Source: Paenibacillus farraposensis (lineage in GTDB: Bacteria > Bacillota > Bacilli > Paenibacillales > Paenibacillaceae). Taken from it: a DNA stretch of 64,000 bases. The position numbers were made by a program, and so were the translations under genes. The notes beneath the pieces were generated by a model. That model did no database searches, was not told the DNA's origin, and saw only the letters and a program-made list of their open reading frames with translations. The DNA is taken from contig NZ_JAFFQR010000101.1 in NCBI RefSeq assembly GCF_020736845.1, positions 1-64,000 of the forward strand. The letters are read 5' to 3'. This document shows positions 27,601 through 35,920 of the stretch, one piece after another (position 1 is the stretch's first letter; every line of letters begins with the position of its first letter).

Positions 27601-28166
27601 CGCAAATGCTGGCAGAAGAAATTAACAAACGTAAGGTCAGTATGCTTGGGGAAAAAGACATATCGAATCGGAATTGGAGCACGTCGATTGATTTGAGTGT
27701 CGATGCTTACCTGCCCGGAGACTATATCTATGATAGTATTCAGAAGATTGAGATTTATAAAAAGGTTGCGGCAATCAGTACCTTTGACGAGGCTGTCGAG
27801 CTGGAGGATGAACTGGTCGACCGGTTTGGCGATCTGCCGGAGGCTGTACGTCATCTGCTGGCCGTGGCTCGTCTTAAGATATATGGACGTATGTACGGTA
27901 TCGAGTCCATTGTCCAGCGGGATGACAACATGGTGTTGAAGTTCCAGGAAGGACTCCAGCAGGCGATACAACCTGCCAAATTCGCCGAAATTGGCAATCG
28001 CTTTGAAAGACGTGTACAATTTGAACAGGGAACTTCTATGAGCGCACATATAAAGGGTAGAGGTCTAAATGATGCACAGCTGCTAGAACTACTGGAGGAA
28101 TTTTTGAGTGCATTGAAACAAGCATTCACATTGAAGGAGGAACTGCAAGATGTCTCAACTAAGTAA
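24639..28166 (+). CDS. mfd: transcription-repair coupling factor Mfd
   Basis: A 1175-residue ATP-dependent translocase that removes stalled RNA polymerase and recruits UvrA. The UvrB-like N-terminal module includes RGGIIDFYP near residue 180. The RNA-polymerase-interacting domain lies around KVGDYVVHQNHGIGKY near 490. The helicase has Walker A GDVGYGKTEVA near 640 and DEEQRFG near 741. The QLRGRVGRS motif is near 910, with a C-terminal TRCF domain. GTG at 24630 is in frame, but TTG at 24639, eight bases after AAAGGGG, fits better. Its end overlaps the next gene by 17 bases. Confidence 0.96.
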   Translation: MLQALIQAFTKDADYASIAAGISSGMKEQLISGLSGSSRQVLMAALAEDTGRPLMVMTHNMFSAQKIADDLQEALSPDQVLLYPANELVAAEAAISSPETLSQRIDVLIRCTQGFRGVVVVPFSGVRRLLPIPETWREAHAELKEGETIQLESFLLHMVEMGYQRVERVESRGEMSVRGGIIDFYPMTTRWGYRVELFDDEIDSIRMFDPLDQRSIEKVQSVTITPCKEVIASNQRMDQAADAAAILLEEQLGKMTDRQAKQHLKEEIHREIELLREHVYFDEIYKYISLLYPERKTLADYMPEDTILVIDEPARMLETAKQLERDESEWNLHLLQNGKTLPQLELSDNSDNLLYNRRFQTLFMSIFLRQVPHTHPQNILNFICRGMQDFHGQMNVLKAEMERWRKAGTQVMMLASGDERLDRMRRVLEDYGIEEPAMAIGNLQSGFEMPSIHLAVITEGEMFSQKQRKARKHGRHMDNAERIKSYSELKVGDYVVHQNHGIGKYMGIGTLEVGGIHKDYMHILYAGGDKLSVPIEQIDLIQKYVGSEDKEPKIYKLGGNEWTRVKSKVRSSVQDIADDLIKLYAERQSAPGFAFEKDSPEQQEFEDMFPYEETRDQVRAIEEIKKDMEQSRPMDRLLCGDVGYGKTEVAIRAAFKSAIEGKQVAVLVPTTILAQQHYETFRERFSGYPFNIQVLSRFRSRKEQNETTKGVRQGTVDIVIGTHRLLSQDLVFKDLGLLIVDEEQRFGVTHKEKLKKLKTNVDVLTLTATPIPRTLHMSMLGVRDLSVIETPPENRFPVQTYVVEHSQTLVREAIEREMARGGQVYYLYNRVQGIQEMAAEINALVPDAKVGVGHGQMSETELEKTILDFLDGEYDVLVSTSIIETGVDIPNVNTLIVHDADKMGLSQLYQLRGRVGRSNRIAYAYFTYQRDKVLTEVAEKRLQSIKEFTELGSGFKIAMRDLSIRGAGNLLGAEQHGFIASVGFDLYSQMLAEEINKRKVSMLGEKDISNRNWSTSIDLSVDAYLPGDYIYDSIQKIEIYKKVAAISTFDEAVELEDELVDRFGDLPEAVRHLLAVARLKIYGRMYGIESIVQRDDNMVLKFQEGLQQAIQPAKFAEIGNRFERRVQFEQGTSMSAHIKGRGLNDAQLLELLEEFLSALKQAFTLKEELQDVSTK

Positions 28167-29268
28167 AAGGAAGCCTTGGAGAATGCTCTCCTTGGGAATT
28201 GCAGCGTTGCTGGCCATATCCGTGCTGGCCGCATGTACGAAGCAAGCTAATGAGAGTAAGGTCAACGAGGAGCCGAAAGACAGTAGTAAGGCTGTCGTGA
28301 CCTATACGGGTGGAACTATTACGGAAAATGAATTCAACCAGGAAATCAGCATGATGAAATTCCTGTACCCGGAATACGAGGCTGCGTTAGCTTCGGATCA
28401 GGTACGGGAGCAAATTGCCAAGCAGGAAGTGGTGTACAAGCTTCTGGCTGCCAAAGCAGACGACAAAGCCAAGGAACAGGGCGCCAAGCAAGGGAAAGAA
28501 CAGCTCGAACAGTATAAAAAGTCGGTTGGAGAAGATAAGTTCAAGAAGTTTTTAAGTGATCAAAAGCTGACTGAACAAGGTGTACAGGATTACTTTACAC
28601 GCGTCATGACCGTCATCAACAGTGAAACCAATAAAGTAACAGACGATCAGCTCAAGCAGGAATTTGAGAAAAATAAAGATCAATTCACGACAGCAACGGT
28701 CCGCCATGTGTTGATTAATTTCGAAGATCCAAAAACAAAGAAACCGCGCAAAAAAGAAGATGCCCTCAAACTGGCCAAAGAAGTGAAGGCGAAGCTGGAC
28801 GGAGGGGCGGATTTTGCGACGATTGCCAAGAAATATTCAGAAGACCCAGGCTCTGCGTCGAATGGGGGGCTGTATGAGAATGCATCCGTTGCACAATGGG
28901 TACCTGCTTTTAAAAAGGCAGCCGAAACCCAGCCGATTAACAAAATCGGTGATCCGGTGGAAACGGAATACGGATATCACATCATCAAGGTGGAATCCCG
29001 CAATGAGCCAACGTTCGACAAACTCAAGGACAATGAAAAGGCTGCCCTGAGAAACAAACTGGCCGGGGAAAGTATCCAAAACTTTACCGAAAATGATTTG
29101 GCAAAGCTTAATTTGAAATTCAATCTGCCGAAGGCACCTGCTGCAAAAGAGAAAAGCGGCACGACTCCGGGCGCAGGTAGCGGGGCTGCGCCAAGCGGAA
29201 CAACAGGCAGCACCAGTGATACCCAAGCTGGAACCGCTAAAGGCGGGGCTGCAAACCAAGGCAAATAA
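28150..29268 (+). CDS. PrsA-like foldase lipoprotein (PpiC domain)
   Basis: A 372-residue extracytoplasmic peptidyl-prolyl isomerase. A lipoprotein signal ends at the lipobox LAAC with Cys29. A SurA-like N-terminal helical domain is followed by a parvulin (PpiC) domain at about residues 175-275, with ATVRHVLINF, YSEDPGSASNGG and YGYHIIKVE. The last 45 residues are Gly/Ala/Ser/Thr-rich and disordered. It should help secreted proteins fold outside the membrane. It overlaps mfd by 17 bases, with GAAGGAGG inside mfd, so they are probably cotranscribed. No such gene lies here in B. subtilis. Confidence 0.9.
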   Translation: MSQLSKRKPWRMLSLGIAALLAISVLAACTKQANESKVNEEPKDSSKAVVTYTGGTITENEFNQEISMMKFLYPEYEAALASDQVREQIAKQEVVYKLLAAKADDKAKEQGAKQGKEQLEQYKKSVGEDKFKKFLSDQKLTEQGVQDYFTRVMTVINSETNKVTDDQLKQEFEKNKDQFTTATVRHVLINFEDPKTKKPRKKEDALKLAKEVKAKLDGGADFATIAKKYSEDPGSASNGGLYENASVAQWVPAFKKAAETQPINKIGDPVETEYGYHIIKVESRNEPTFDKLKDNEKAALRNKLAGESIQNFTENDLAKLNLKFNLPKAPAAKEKSGTTPGAGSGAAPSGTTGSTSDTQAGTAKGGAANQGK

Positions 29269-29276
29269 CTGAACAT

Positions 29277-29306
29277 GCATAAGGAATTGGGAACAGATGA
29301 ATACTA
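29277..29306 (+). promoter_or_regulatory. sigma-G type promoter of spoVT
   Basis: GCATA, 18 bases, AATACTA. The -35 fits sigma-G fully and the -10 differs by one base from CATnnTA. spoVT is a sigma-G gene in B. subtilis. The leader would be about 125 bases. Confidence 0.55.
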
Positions 29307-29436
29307 TGGTCAGATATCACCATAAGCACCATGACCGTGACGTTCTTCGTGACTGCTTCCAGGGGAGTGGAAGTGTCGTTCGATACCGTCAGTAGTTTTA
29401 CTAAATTCTTCTTTGGAAAGTGGGGCAACATGTGAA

Positions 29437-29979
29437 ATGAAAGCTACTGGTATAGTTCGCCGGATTGATGACCTTGGGCGTGTAGTTATTCCAAAGGAAA
29501 TTCGCCGCACCTTGAGAATTCGCGAAGGAGATCCGCTCGAGATTTTTGTGGATCGTGACGGAGAAGTCATTTTGAAAAAGTATTCACCTATAGGTGAGCT
29601 TGGTGATTTCGCCAAAGAATATGCTGAGTCCCTGTTTGAGAGTACAGGCCATATTACGATGATTTCCGATCGGGACACCATTATTACGGTGGCTGGAGGC
29701 TCCAAAAAAGAGTTTTTGGACAAACCAATCGGCAGCATTATCGAAAATAGTATGGACAACCGCAAAACGGTGCTGGAAACATCCAGCGGCTCCTACGAGC
29801 TAACCCGTGACCACGAAGAAACAATCTCGTCCTTTGTGACGGCTCCCATTGTTTCAGGTGGGGATCCTATTGGTTCCGTTATTTTACTGAACAAGGATGA
29901 GAGTGTAAAAATGTCCGAAATGGAGGTCAAAATGGCTGAAACGGCCGCTGGCTTCCTGGGCAAACAAATGGAACAATAA
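29437..29979 (+). CDS. spoVT: forespore regulator SpoVT
   Basis: A 180-residue regulator that tunes sigma-G genes in the forespore. The N-terminal AbrB-type domain (about residues 1-50) has TGIVRRIDDLGRVVIPKEIRRTLRI, and the C-terminal half is a GAF-like domain. The frame is open from 29413, but MKATGIVRR at 29437 is the family start. It lies after mfd, with one inserted gene, and before the spoVB-like gene. A sigma-G-like promoter is present upstream. Confidence 0.96.
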   Translation: MKATGIVRRIDDLGRVVIPKEIRRTLRIREGDPLEIFVDRDGEVILKKYSPIGELGDFAKEYAESLFESTGHITMISDRDTIITVAGGSKKEFLDKPIGSIIENSMDNRKTVLETSSGSYELTRDHEETISSFVTAPIVSGGDPIGSVILLNKDESVKMSEMEVKMAETAAGFLGKQMEQ

Positions 29980-29990
29980 TACCGTTTCAT

Positions 29991-30048
29991 CCCTGTATAG
30001 CGCACAGGATGGCGAAAGCCGTTCTTCGCTGTACAGGGCTTTTTTTCT
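29991..30048 (+). terminator. terminator after spoVT
   Basis: CCCTGTATAGCG and CGCTGTACAGGG form a long stem with an inner GGCGAAAGCC hairpin, followed by CTTTTTTT. Confidence 0.85.
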
Positions 30049-30118
30049 TTCCGGGGGAAGAGGCGGTATAATAGGAATCATAAGAGATGCATATTTCAGG
30101 TAGGAGTGGAGACGGGGA

Positions 30119-31879
30119 ATGCAGGAGAATCGCACCGCTGCGCGGTTGCTACGGGGGGCTGTCATTTTGACATTGGCGGCGGTAGCGAGCAAGCTGATCG
30201 GTACATTGCAAAAGATTCCGCTACAAAATATCGGCGGCGACGGTGTGTTTGGTATTTACAATACGGTCTATCCTTTTTATACACTGTTCATTACCATTGC
30301 GACTGCTGGATTTCCGGCAGCGGTATCGAAATTTGTAGCTGAGTATGAGGCGGTGGGGAACAGGGCAGCAGGACAGCGTGTAGCCCGGCTGTCTTCGCTC
30401 GTATTGGGCATTTTTGGTTTGATTCTGGGAGTGCTCATGTATACGTGTGCGCCGCTGATCGGTTTGTGGATCGATAATGCTCATGTCATTCTGTCGGTGA
30501 AGGCGGCGGCATTTGCCTTTTTGTTCGTGCCGGTTATGGCAGGGCTGAGAGGGTATTTTCAAGGCTTGCAAAATATGATCCCGACCGCTGTCTCTCAGGT
30601 GATGGAACAGGCGGTACGGGTAAGTGTGATGATCATCTTGCTGCTGTTCATGCTGTCACACGGAGCGGGAGCGGATATGATTGCCGCCGGAGCTGTGTTT
30701 GGCTCAGCTGCTGGCGGTGCAGCGGGTCTGATCGTCATGCTGCTATTCTGGCGTAACCACAGGCAGAAGCTCAAACGGCAGGAGAGGCTCTCTGAGCAGG
30801 CTTCCCAGGCCATTAGGCAGGCTGTGGGAGGAACGACAGATGATTTGGCTAGCAGCGGCCGCGCGGTCATATCAGGGGTGTTGGAAATTGCTGCCGGGAC
30901 AGCACAGGAGCAGGCTGGTGAAGCTCACCGAACGGAGAGCTACGGTTCTTTGCTAAAGGAATTGCTGCGTTATGCCTTGCCTGTCTGCCTTGGAGCGCTG
31001 GCCGTTCCGTTAATTAACCTGGTGGACACGTTCACTGTCCCTCGCTTATTAAAGCAGGAGGGCCTGGACGATACGGCGGTGATGGTCGCCTTCGGCATCT
31101 ATAACCGCGGTCTTCCGCTGGTACAGCTAGTCATGATGTTCGCCACGACTCTGTCGGCATTGTTCATCCCATCGCTGGCCGAGGCCCGGGTGACCGGCGG
31201 CACGGAGCTGGCTCGTCGCCAGTGCGAGCAATCACTGCGCTGGTTTTGGCTGCTGGGACTGGCCGCGGCGACAGGCCTGATCGTGCTGGCCGTCCCCATT
31301 AATGTGCTGCTGTATGCGGACGATACCGGCAGCGTGGTTATGCGCTGGATGGCGCTGACCGCCGTAGGCGGCACGCTCAGCATCATCTCGGCAGCGCTGC
31401 TGCAAGGGCTTGGCGCAGTTCGCGCGCCAGCTCTGGCGATGCTTGCCGCCGCCGTCGCCAAGGCGCTGCTGAACTGGCTGCTTGTGCCGCAGCTGGGCAC
31501 GGCGGGAGCCGCCATCGCAGGAGCCGCCGCCTATCTGCTGGCGGCGGCGATCAACATCGCGCTGCTGGCCCGCCTCGTAGGGCTGCGCAGGAGCTGGTCC
31601 GCCAGCGTGCTCAAGCCGGCGGCCCTGCTGATCGCCCTGGCCTGTGCGGCAGCAGCGGCGTCGTGGGGCACTGGCGCTGTGCTGAGTGCCTTGGGCTCTG
31701 CTGCCGGGAGCCGTGCCACGGCAGCGGCGGAAAGCCTGCTGGGCGTAGCTGCAGGCGCCGTGGTATTCGTGATCGGCCTCGCTCGCTTGAGGCTGATCAC
31801 GGAAACCGAGCTTGCCGCGGTGCCCAAGCTCGGACGGCCACTCGCAGCCGCGCTGCGCAGGCTGCGCGTACTGGCGTAG
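30119..31879 (+). CDS. SpoVB/YabM-type polysaccharide flippase
   Basis: A 586-residue MOP-superfamily membrane protein with about 14 spans. The N-terminus LLRGAVILTLAAVASKLIGTLQKIPLQNIGGDGVFGIYN is characteristic of SpoVB and relatives, which flip lipid-linked wall precursors or polysaccharides. A hydrophilic loop at about residues 225-275 separates the two halves. B. subtilis has YabM at this place and SpoVB elsewhere; which role applies cannot be told. The last 700 bases are strikingly GC- and Ala-rich compared with everything around, as if a different mutational history or codon bias affected the C-terminal half. Confidence 0.88.
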   Translation: MQENRTAARLLRGAVILTLAAVASKLIGTLQKIPLQNIGGDGVFGIYNTVYPFYTLFITIATAGFPAAVSKFVAEYEAVGNRAAGQRVARLSSLVLGIFGLILGVLMYTCAPLIGLWIDNAHVILSVKAAAFAFLFVPVMAGLRGYFQGLQNMIPTAVSQVMEQAVRVSVMIILLLFMLSHGAGADMIAAGAVFGSAAGGAAGLIVMLLFWRNHRQKLKRQERLSEQASQAIRQAVGGTTDDLASSGRAVISGVLEIAAGTAQEQAGEAHRTESYGSLLKELLRYALPVCLGALAVPLINLVDTFTVPRLLKQEGLDDTAVMVAFGIYNRGLPLVQLVMMFATTLSALFIPSLAEARVTGGTELARRQCEQSLRWFWLLGLAAATGLIVLAVPINVLLYADDTGSVVMRWMALTAVGGTLSIISAALLQGLGAVRAPALAMLAAAVAKALLNWLLVPQLGTAGAAIAGAAAYLLAAAINIALLARLVGLRRSWSASVLKPAALLIALACAAAAASWGTGAVLSALGSAAGSRATAAAESLLGVAAGAVVFVIGLARLRLITETELAAVPKLGRPLAAALRRLRVLA

Positions 31880-32063
31880 CCTTGGCTGTTCGGGGTAAGA
31901 ACGAATGGCCATTTTATGAGCCTGCACAACTTTGTGGTATATTAAATGCCGAAGCAAAGGAAGCGGAAGCAGGATTGCCAGAAGCAGGATGCCGCCAGAA
32001 GTAGTATGCTAAAGGTGTATTTGGGCGCATGGGCCTGTTTTTTTGCGAAACGGAGGATTGGAT

Positions 32064-33578
32064 ATGAGCGTAACATTAACGGTCGTCGGCCTGGGCTCGG
32101 GAGATCCGGATCAGCTTACGATCGGGATATTGAACAAAATGCGGAGCGCTTCAGCGCTGTACCTGCGCACAAAGGAGCATCCGGCGGTTAAGGTGCTGGA
32201 TGAGTTTGGAGTGGCATTTGAGTCGTTTGACACGGTGTATGAGACAAGGGGTTCTTTTCCAGAAGTATACGAGGAAATTACCAGTCAATTGATTGCAACG
32301 GCGGTTAAGGCGACAGATGGAAGCGAAATTGTCTATGCAGTTCCAGGTCACCCGATGGTGGCGGAAGCCGCGGTGCAGCTTCTTAAGGAGCGTTGTCCTG
32401 CCCAGGGCGTTGAACTGAACATTCTGGGCGGCGAAAGTTTCCTGGATGAAGCTTTTGTGCGACTTGGTTTTGATCCGATAGAGGGTTTCCAGTTGCTGGA
32501 TGCAAGCACGCTGGAAGCCAGTTGGCTTCAACCGCAATTACACACGTTAATCGGACAAGTGTATGACACCTTTACTGCTTCCGATGTGAAGCTATGCCTG
32601 ATGGAACGTTATCCTGACGATTATGAAGTGTATGTTGGCCATGCCCTTGGCGTGGAAGGCGAGGAAGCGGTGCATAAGGTGCCTCTGTACGAGCTGGACA
32701 GGGTGGAGGGTTACGGAAACCTGTCTCTGGTGTACATACCTCGTAGCGAGGATGAGACGCTTAAGCGGCGGTCTTTTGACCGTCTCCACGAAATTGTCGA
32801 TATTTTACGCAGTCCGGAAGGGTGTCCATGGGATCGTGAGCAGACCCACCAGTCCATCCGCAAAAACTTGATCGAAGAAACGTATGAAGTTATCGAAACG
32901 ATAGATGAGGATGACCCCGAGCATATGAAGGAGGAGCTGGGCGATTTGCTGCTGCAAATTTTGCTGCATGCCCAGATGGAAGAGGAAGTTGGAACCTTCA
33001 ATGTGTATGACGTGATCGAAGGATTGAATGATAAGCTCATTTTCCGTCATCCGCACGTATTTGGCAACAACCAGGCGAATGACGCGGAAGAGGCGCTGCA
33101 AAATTGGGAGCAAATGAAAGCGGAGGAAAAACGGCTCAAAGGAACAGCGTCTGTGCAGCCTTCTGTACTTGACGGTGTTCCGCGTGATCTCCCTGCGCTT
33201 ATGAAATCGTACAAGCTTCAGAAAAAAGCAGCAAAAGTAGGCTTTAACTGGGATGGCATTGAAGGTGTATTTGACAAACTGGATGAAGAAGTGGCTGAAT
33301 TAAAGGAGGCCGTCCGCGAAGGACATTCCCTGGAGGCACAGTTGCTGGAGCTGGGTGATGTGTTATTCGTTGCTGTGAATGCCGCTCGATTTATGGGAGT
33401 AGATCCCGAGGAGGCGCTGTCTGCTGTCAATCGAAAATTTGTCAGCCGATTCCAGTATATTGAGCAGAGATTGCGCGAGCAGGGGCGTCGTCCCGAGGAT
33501 AGCAGCGTAGAAGAAATGGAAATCTACTGGCAGGAGGCAAAAAAGCAGCTTGACGGAGCTGATGGCACGTCCTTGTGA
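32064..33578 (+). CDS. yabN: YabN: tetrapyrrole methylase-like domain fused to MazG NTP pyrophosphohydrolase
   Basis: A 504-residue fusion. Residues 1-220 resemble tetrapyrrole methylases (TLTVVGLGSGDPDQLT, YAVPGHPMVAE). Residues 230-500 are a MazG NTP pyrophosphatase. Its metal site appears in CPWDREQTHQSI and in EELGDLLLQILLHAQ, with a second repeat containing LGDVLFVAVNAAR. It probably clears non-canonical nucleotides. CGGAGGA lies before the ATG at 32064; the in-frame ATG at 32043 has no site. It is in its B. subtilis place. Confidence 0.94.
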   Translation: MSVTLTVVGLGSGDPDQLTIGILNKMRSASALYLRTKEHPAVKVLDEFGVAFESFDTVYETRGSFPEVYEEITSQLIATAVKATDGSEIVYAVPGHPMVAEAAVQLLKERCPAQGVELNILGGESFLDEAFVRLGFDPIEGFQLLDASTLEASWLQPQLHTLIGQVYDTFTASDVKLCLMERYPDDYEVYVGHALGVEGEEAVHKVPLYELDRVEGYGNLSLVYIPRSEDETLKRRSFDRLHEIVDILRSPEGCPWDREQTHQSIRKNLIEETYEVIETIDEDDPEHMKEELGDLLLQILLHAQMEEEVGTFNVYDVIEGLNDKLIFRHPHVFGNNQANDAEEALQNWEQMKAEEKRLKGTASVQPSVLDGVPRDLPALMKSYKLQKKAAKVGFNWDGIEGVFDKLDEEVAELKEAVREGHSLEAQLLELGDVLFVAVNAARFMGVDPEEALSAVNRKFVSRFQYIEQRLREQGRRPEDSSVEEMEIYWQEAKKQLDGADGTSL

Positions 33579-33666
33579 ACATTAAGTCGGTTAGGAAGCA
33601 TGCCTGGTTTGTGGAGACTTGCCAATGGGGAGCGTTTTGTAGTAGGATGTTGGCTTAACTGGGGTC

Positions 33667-33700
33667 CAATAAAAAAAGCCTGTCATTGCAGGATTTTTTG
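33667..33700 (+). terminator. terminator after yabN
   Basis: A-run, CCTG, TCATTG, CAGG, then ATTTTTT. The stem is short but symmetric A/T tracts extend it. The rest of 33579-33870 shows no gene. Confidence 0.6.
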
Positions 33701-33870
33701 GGACAAGCCAGAATAACTTGTAGTAATTCTGAAAATAACTGTAGCTTATAGGGATACGTGTTACAGTTGGATTCAGAAGAGGCTTCGGCCAAAGCTTGAC
33801 CTCACGTCTGATCCATATGTGGACATGCAGCGTGATGATTATTTTTTGACATTTGGGAGGCTTTTATCTT

Positions 33871-34143
33871 ATGAACAAAACAGATCTGATCAACAATATT
33901 TCCAGCAAAAGCGGTTTGAGCAAACGTGACGTTGAAGCTGTATTGAATGGTGTTCTTGGTGAAATTACAGAAGCACTCGCTAGCGGTGACAAAGTGCAGC
34001 TGATCGGCTTTGGAACTTTCGAAACACGCAAGCGTTCCAGCCGTACAGGCCGCAACCCGCAAACTGGCCACACGATTGAAATTCCAGAATCGACCGTTCC
34101 TGCTTTTAAAGCCGGTAATAAGCTTAAAGAAGCCGTTAACTAA
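33871..34143 (+). CDS. hup: histone-like DNA-binding protein HU
   Basis: A 90-residue nucleoid protein that bends and compacts DNA. The whole HU pattern is present: MNKTDLINNIS, FGTFETRKRSSRTGRNPQTG with the DNA-embracing arm, and the closing PAFKAGNKLKEAV. GGGAGG precedes the ATG. Its stop TAA shares one base with the ATG of rqcP (TAATG), so the two are coupled. In B. subtilis the HU gene is elsewhere. Confidence 0.97.
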   Translation: MNKTDLINNISSKSGLSKRDVEAVLNGVLGEITEALASGDKVQLIGFGTFETRKRSSRTGRNPQTGHTIEIPESTVPAFKAGNKLKEAVN

Positions 34144-34421
34144 TGCGTCTTGATAAATTCTTGAAAGTCTCGCGGCTGATTAAGCGGCGTACCGTAGCCA
34201 AGGACGTCTCCGAACAGGGCAGAGTGCTGGTGAATGGGCGCGAAGCCAAGCCGAGCAGTGCGGTCAAAGCAGGCGATGAAATCACCGTCCAATTTGGCCA
34301 GAAGCTGGTGACTGTGCGAGTGGAACGGCTCGCCGACACTACACGCAAGGACGAGGCTGCAAGTATGTACACTTTGGTGAAAGAAGAGCCTATTGCCAGG
34401 GAAACTGGTTTGAACTGGTAA
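34143..34421 (+). CDS. rqcP: S4-domain ribosome quality control factor RqcP (YabO)
   Basis: A 92-residue RNA-binding protein. The S4 domain fills the first 60 residues (MRLDKFLKVSRLIKRRTVAKD, GRVLVNGREAKPS). RqcP supports RqcH-driven C-terminal alanine tailing on stalled 50S subunits. It is translationally coupled to hup and followed by a strong terminator, which separates it from the yabP-yabQ-divIC group it adjoins in B. subtilis. Confidence 0.94.
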   Translation: MRLDKFLKVSRLIKRRTVAKDVSEQGRVLVNGREAKPSSAVKAGDEITVQFGQKLVTVRVERLADTTRKDEAASMYTLVKEEPIARETGLNW

Positions 34422-34456
34422 GCAGGCTAACGGATTTTCTCATCAAGCTGTACATG

Positions 34457-34497
34457 AAAGCACTCCTTCATCATCCTATGAAGGGGTGCTTTTTTAC
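34457..34497 (+). terminator. terminator after rqcP
   Basis: AAAGCACTCCTTCAT pairs with ATGAAGGGGTGCTTT, leaving a CATCCT loop, followed by TTTT. Confidence 0.92.
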
Positions 34498-34604
34498 TTA
34501 TAATGAGGAGCTTCCTGCTTCAAGGCATGCTGATATAGAGCAAAAGCAGTTCTAAATCGTATCATCCCCCTCATAAGCTAAGAACAGAAGGAGGGGTACA
34601 TGCC

Positions 34605-34889
34605 ATGATTGAACAAGGGAAGCCCAAACACCATGATTTGCACATGCAAAGCCGAAAGCAGCTTGATATTTCAGGCGTCAGCAATGTGGAGAGCTTTGAC
34701 AGCGAAGAGTTTCTGCTTCAGACTGAGCTGGGTCATCTCACCATTCGCGGACAGCATTTACATATCAAAAACCTCAGTCTGGAAGAGGGGTTGTTGTCCA
34801 TTGAAGGTCAGATTCATTCCCTCGTCTACCTGGAGCCAGGGGCCCAGGCCAAAAATGGAAAAAGCCTGTTCGGCAAGCTCTTCAGATGA
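34605..34889 (+). CDS. yabP: sporulation protein YabP
   Basis: A 94-residue soluble protein of the YabP family, needed in the mother cell for spore formation in B. subtilis. The conserved core is RKQLDISGVSNVESFDSEEFLLQTELGHLTIRG. The ATG follows AAGGAGGGG. Its last four bases (ATGA) overlap the start of yabQ. The pair is expected to be sigma-E dependent; I could not read a convincing sigma-E promoter in the 100 bases before it. Confidence 0.93.
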   Translation: MIEQGKPKHHDLHMQSRKQLDISGVSNVESFDSEEFLLQTELGHLTIRGQHLHIKNLSLEEGLLSIEGQIHSLVYLEPGAQAKNGKSLFGKLFR

Positions 34890-35464
34890 ATCCTCACACA
34901 CAATGGTTGACATTGATGTGGATGCTGCTGTCGGGCATGGCAATGGGAGTGGTATTTGACAGCTACCGGGTACTGTCCATCCGCTTTCATTTTGTCCGCT
35001 GGAGCATTCATATGTTAGACGTACTGTATTGGGTGGCCTCGGCGCTGTTTATTTTCCGTGTGCTGTACGCGAGCAATCGCGGTGAGCTGCGGTTTTATGT
35101 CTTTTTAGGACTACTTTTGGGGGTTTGTCTCTATTTTTGGGCCTTTAGTGTTACAACCCAACGTTTTGTGGTAATGTTATTAGAGATCGTCCGCAGACTA
35201 GCGCTGATCGTAAACAGCATCCTGCGCATCCTGATTATTCATCCGGTGTTGCTGCTGTATCGGCTGGTATGCAGGCTGATTAGATGGACGTTGGCACTTA
35301 TCGTGTTTTTGGGAAGGATGCTGATCTATATCCTGATGCCGGTTTGGAAGCCGATTCTATGGATGGTCGGTCCGCTTAAAGCGCGCTTTAAGATTCCGGC
35401 GTCACTCGTACAGCTGGGCGTTAGATTGAAAAACACAGCAAAAAGATGGTTTGGAAGGAGGTAG
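34886..35464 (+). CDS. yabQ: spore cortex protein YabQ
   Basis: A 192-residue membrane protein needed for spore cortex formation. Four to five hydrophobic segments lie in the first 145 residues (TLMWMLLSGMAMGVVFDSYRV at the start), and the C-terminus is basic. It overlaps yabP by four bases and ends just before divIC, whose ribosome site lies inside it. Confidence 0.93.
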   Translation: MNPHTQWLTLMWMLLSGMAMGVVFDSYRVLSIRFHFVRWSIHMLDVLYWVASALFIFRVLYASNRGELRFYVFLGLLLGVCLYFWAFSVTTQRFVVMLLEIVRRLALIVNSILRILIIHPVLLLYRLVCRLIRWTLALIVFLGRMLIYILMPVWKPILWMVGPLKARFKIPASLVQLGVRLKNTAKRWFGRR

Positions 35465-35468
35465 TATC

Positions 35469-35798
35469 ATGCGTAATTCGTCTGTAGATCGCCATTCATC
35501 TCCTACGTCCAAGTCCTACGCGGGCGGGCGCAGGCGAATCATGATTTGGTTGCTATCGCTTGCCGCCTTTGGTAGTTGGGCCATTTTCACCTTTTTTTCT
35601 CAAGGAATGACTATGGCTGATCGAAATGAACAGCTCATCCAGAAGGAAAAACAGAAGCAAGCTGCTATACAAACAGAACAACAGCTTCAGACTGAAGTGA
35701 ATCGTCTTAAAGACCCTGAGTATATTGGAGAAATTGCCAGAAGCAAGTACGGTCTCTATAAACCGGAAGAAACGCCGATTATCGGAGATCAGAAATAG
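35469..35798 (+). CDS. divIC: cell division protein DivIC (FtsB family)
   Basis: A 109-residue bitopic membrane protein of the septum. A basic cytoplasmic tail, one membrane span (about residues 27-46) and an extracellular coiled coil (about 52-85) are followed by the family end DPEYIGEIARSKYGLYKPEE. It joins FtsL and DivIB to activate septal wall synthesis. AAGGAGG at 35454-35460 sets the ATG at 35469. Confidence 0.94.
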   Translation: MRNSSVDRHSSPTSKSYAGGRRRIMIWLLSLAAFGSWAIFTFFSQGMTMADRNEQLIQKEKQKQAAIQTEQQLQTEVNRLKDPEYIGEIARSKYGLYKPEETPIIGDQK

Positions 35799-35920
35799 GA
35801 TCATAGTCGGGTCATTGCTTAGTTGACCTTAGTTCCGCCATTTTGTATAATCAAATCACCACAGCGGGATTTTCTTGCGAAAAATCGGTTGTATATTTTA
35901 AGGGAGGATCATTTTATTCT

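Noticed and set aside
27351..28049. Antisense 232-codon frame in mfd
   Set aside because: Lies entirely under the conserved C-terminal part of Mfd; His/Gln/Leu-rich shadow translation.
31960..32010. Short tandem repeat GAAGCAGGAT before yabN
   Set aside because: Only two imperfect copies; too small to call a repeat element or CRISPR.
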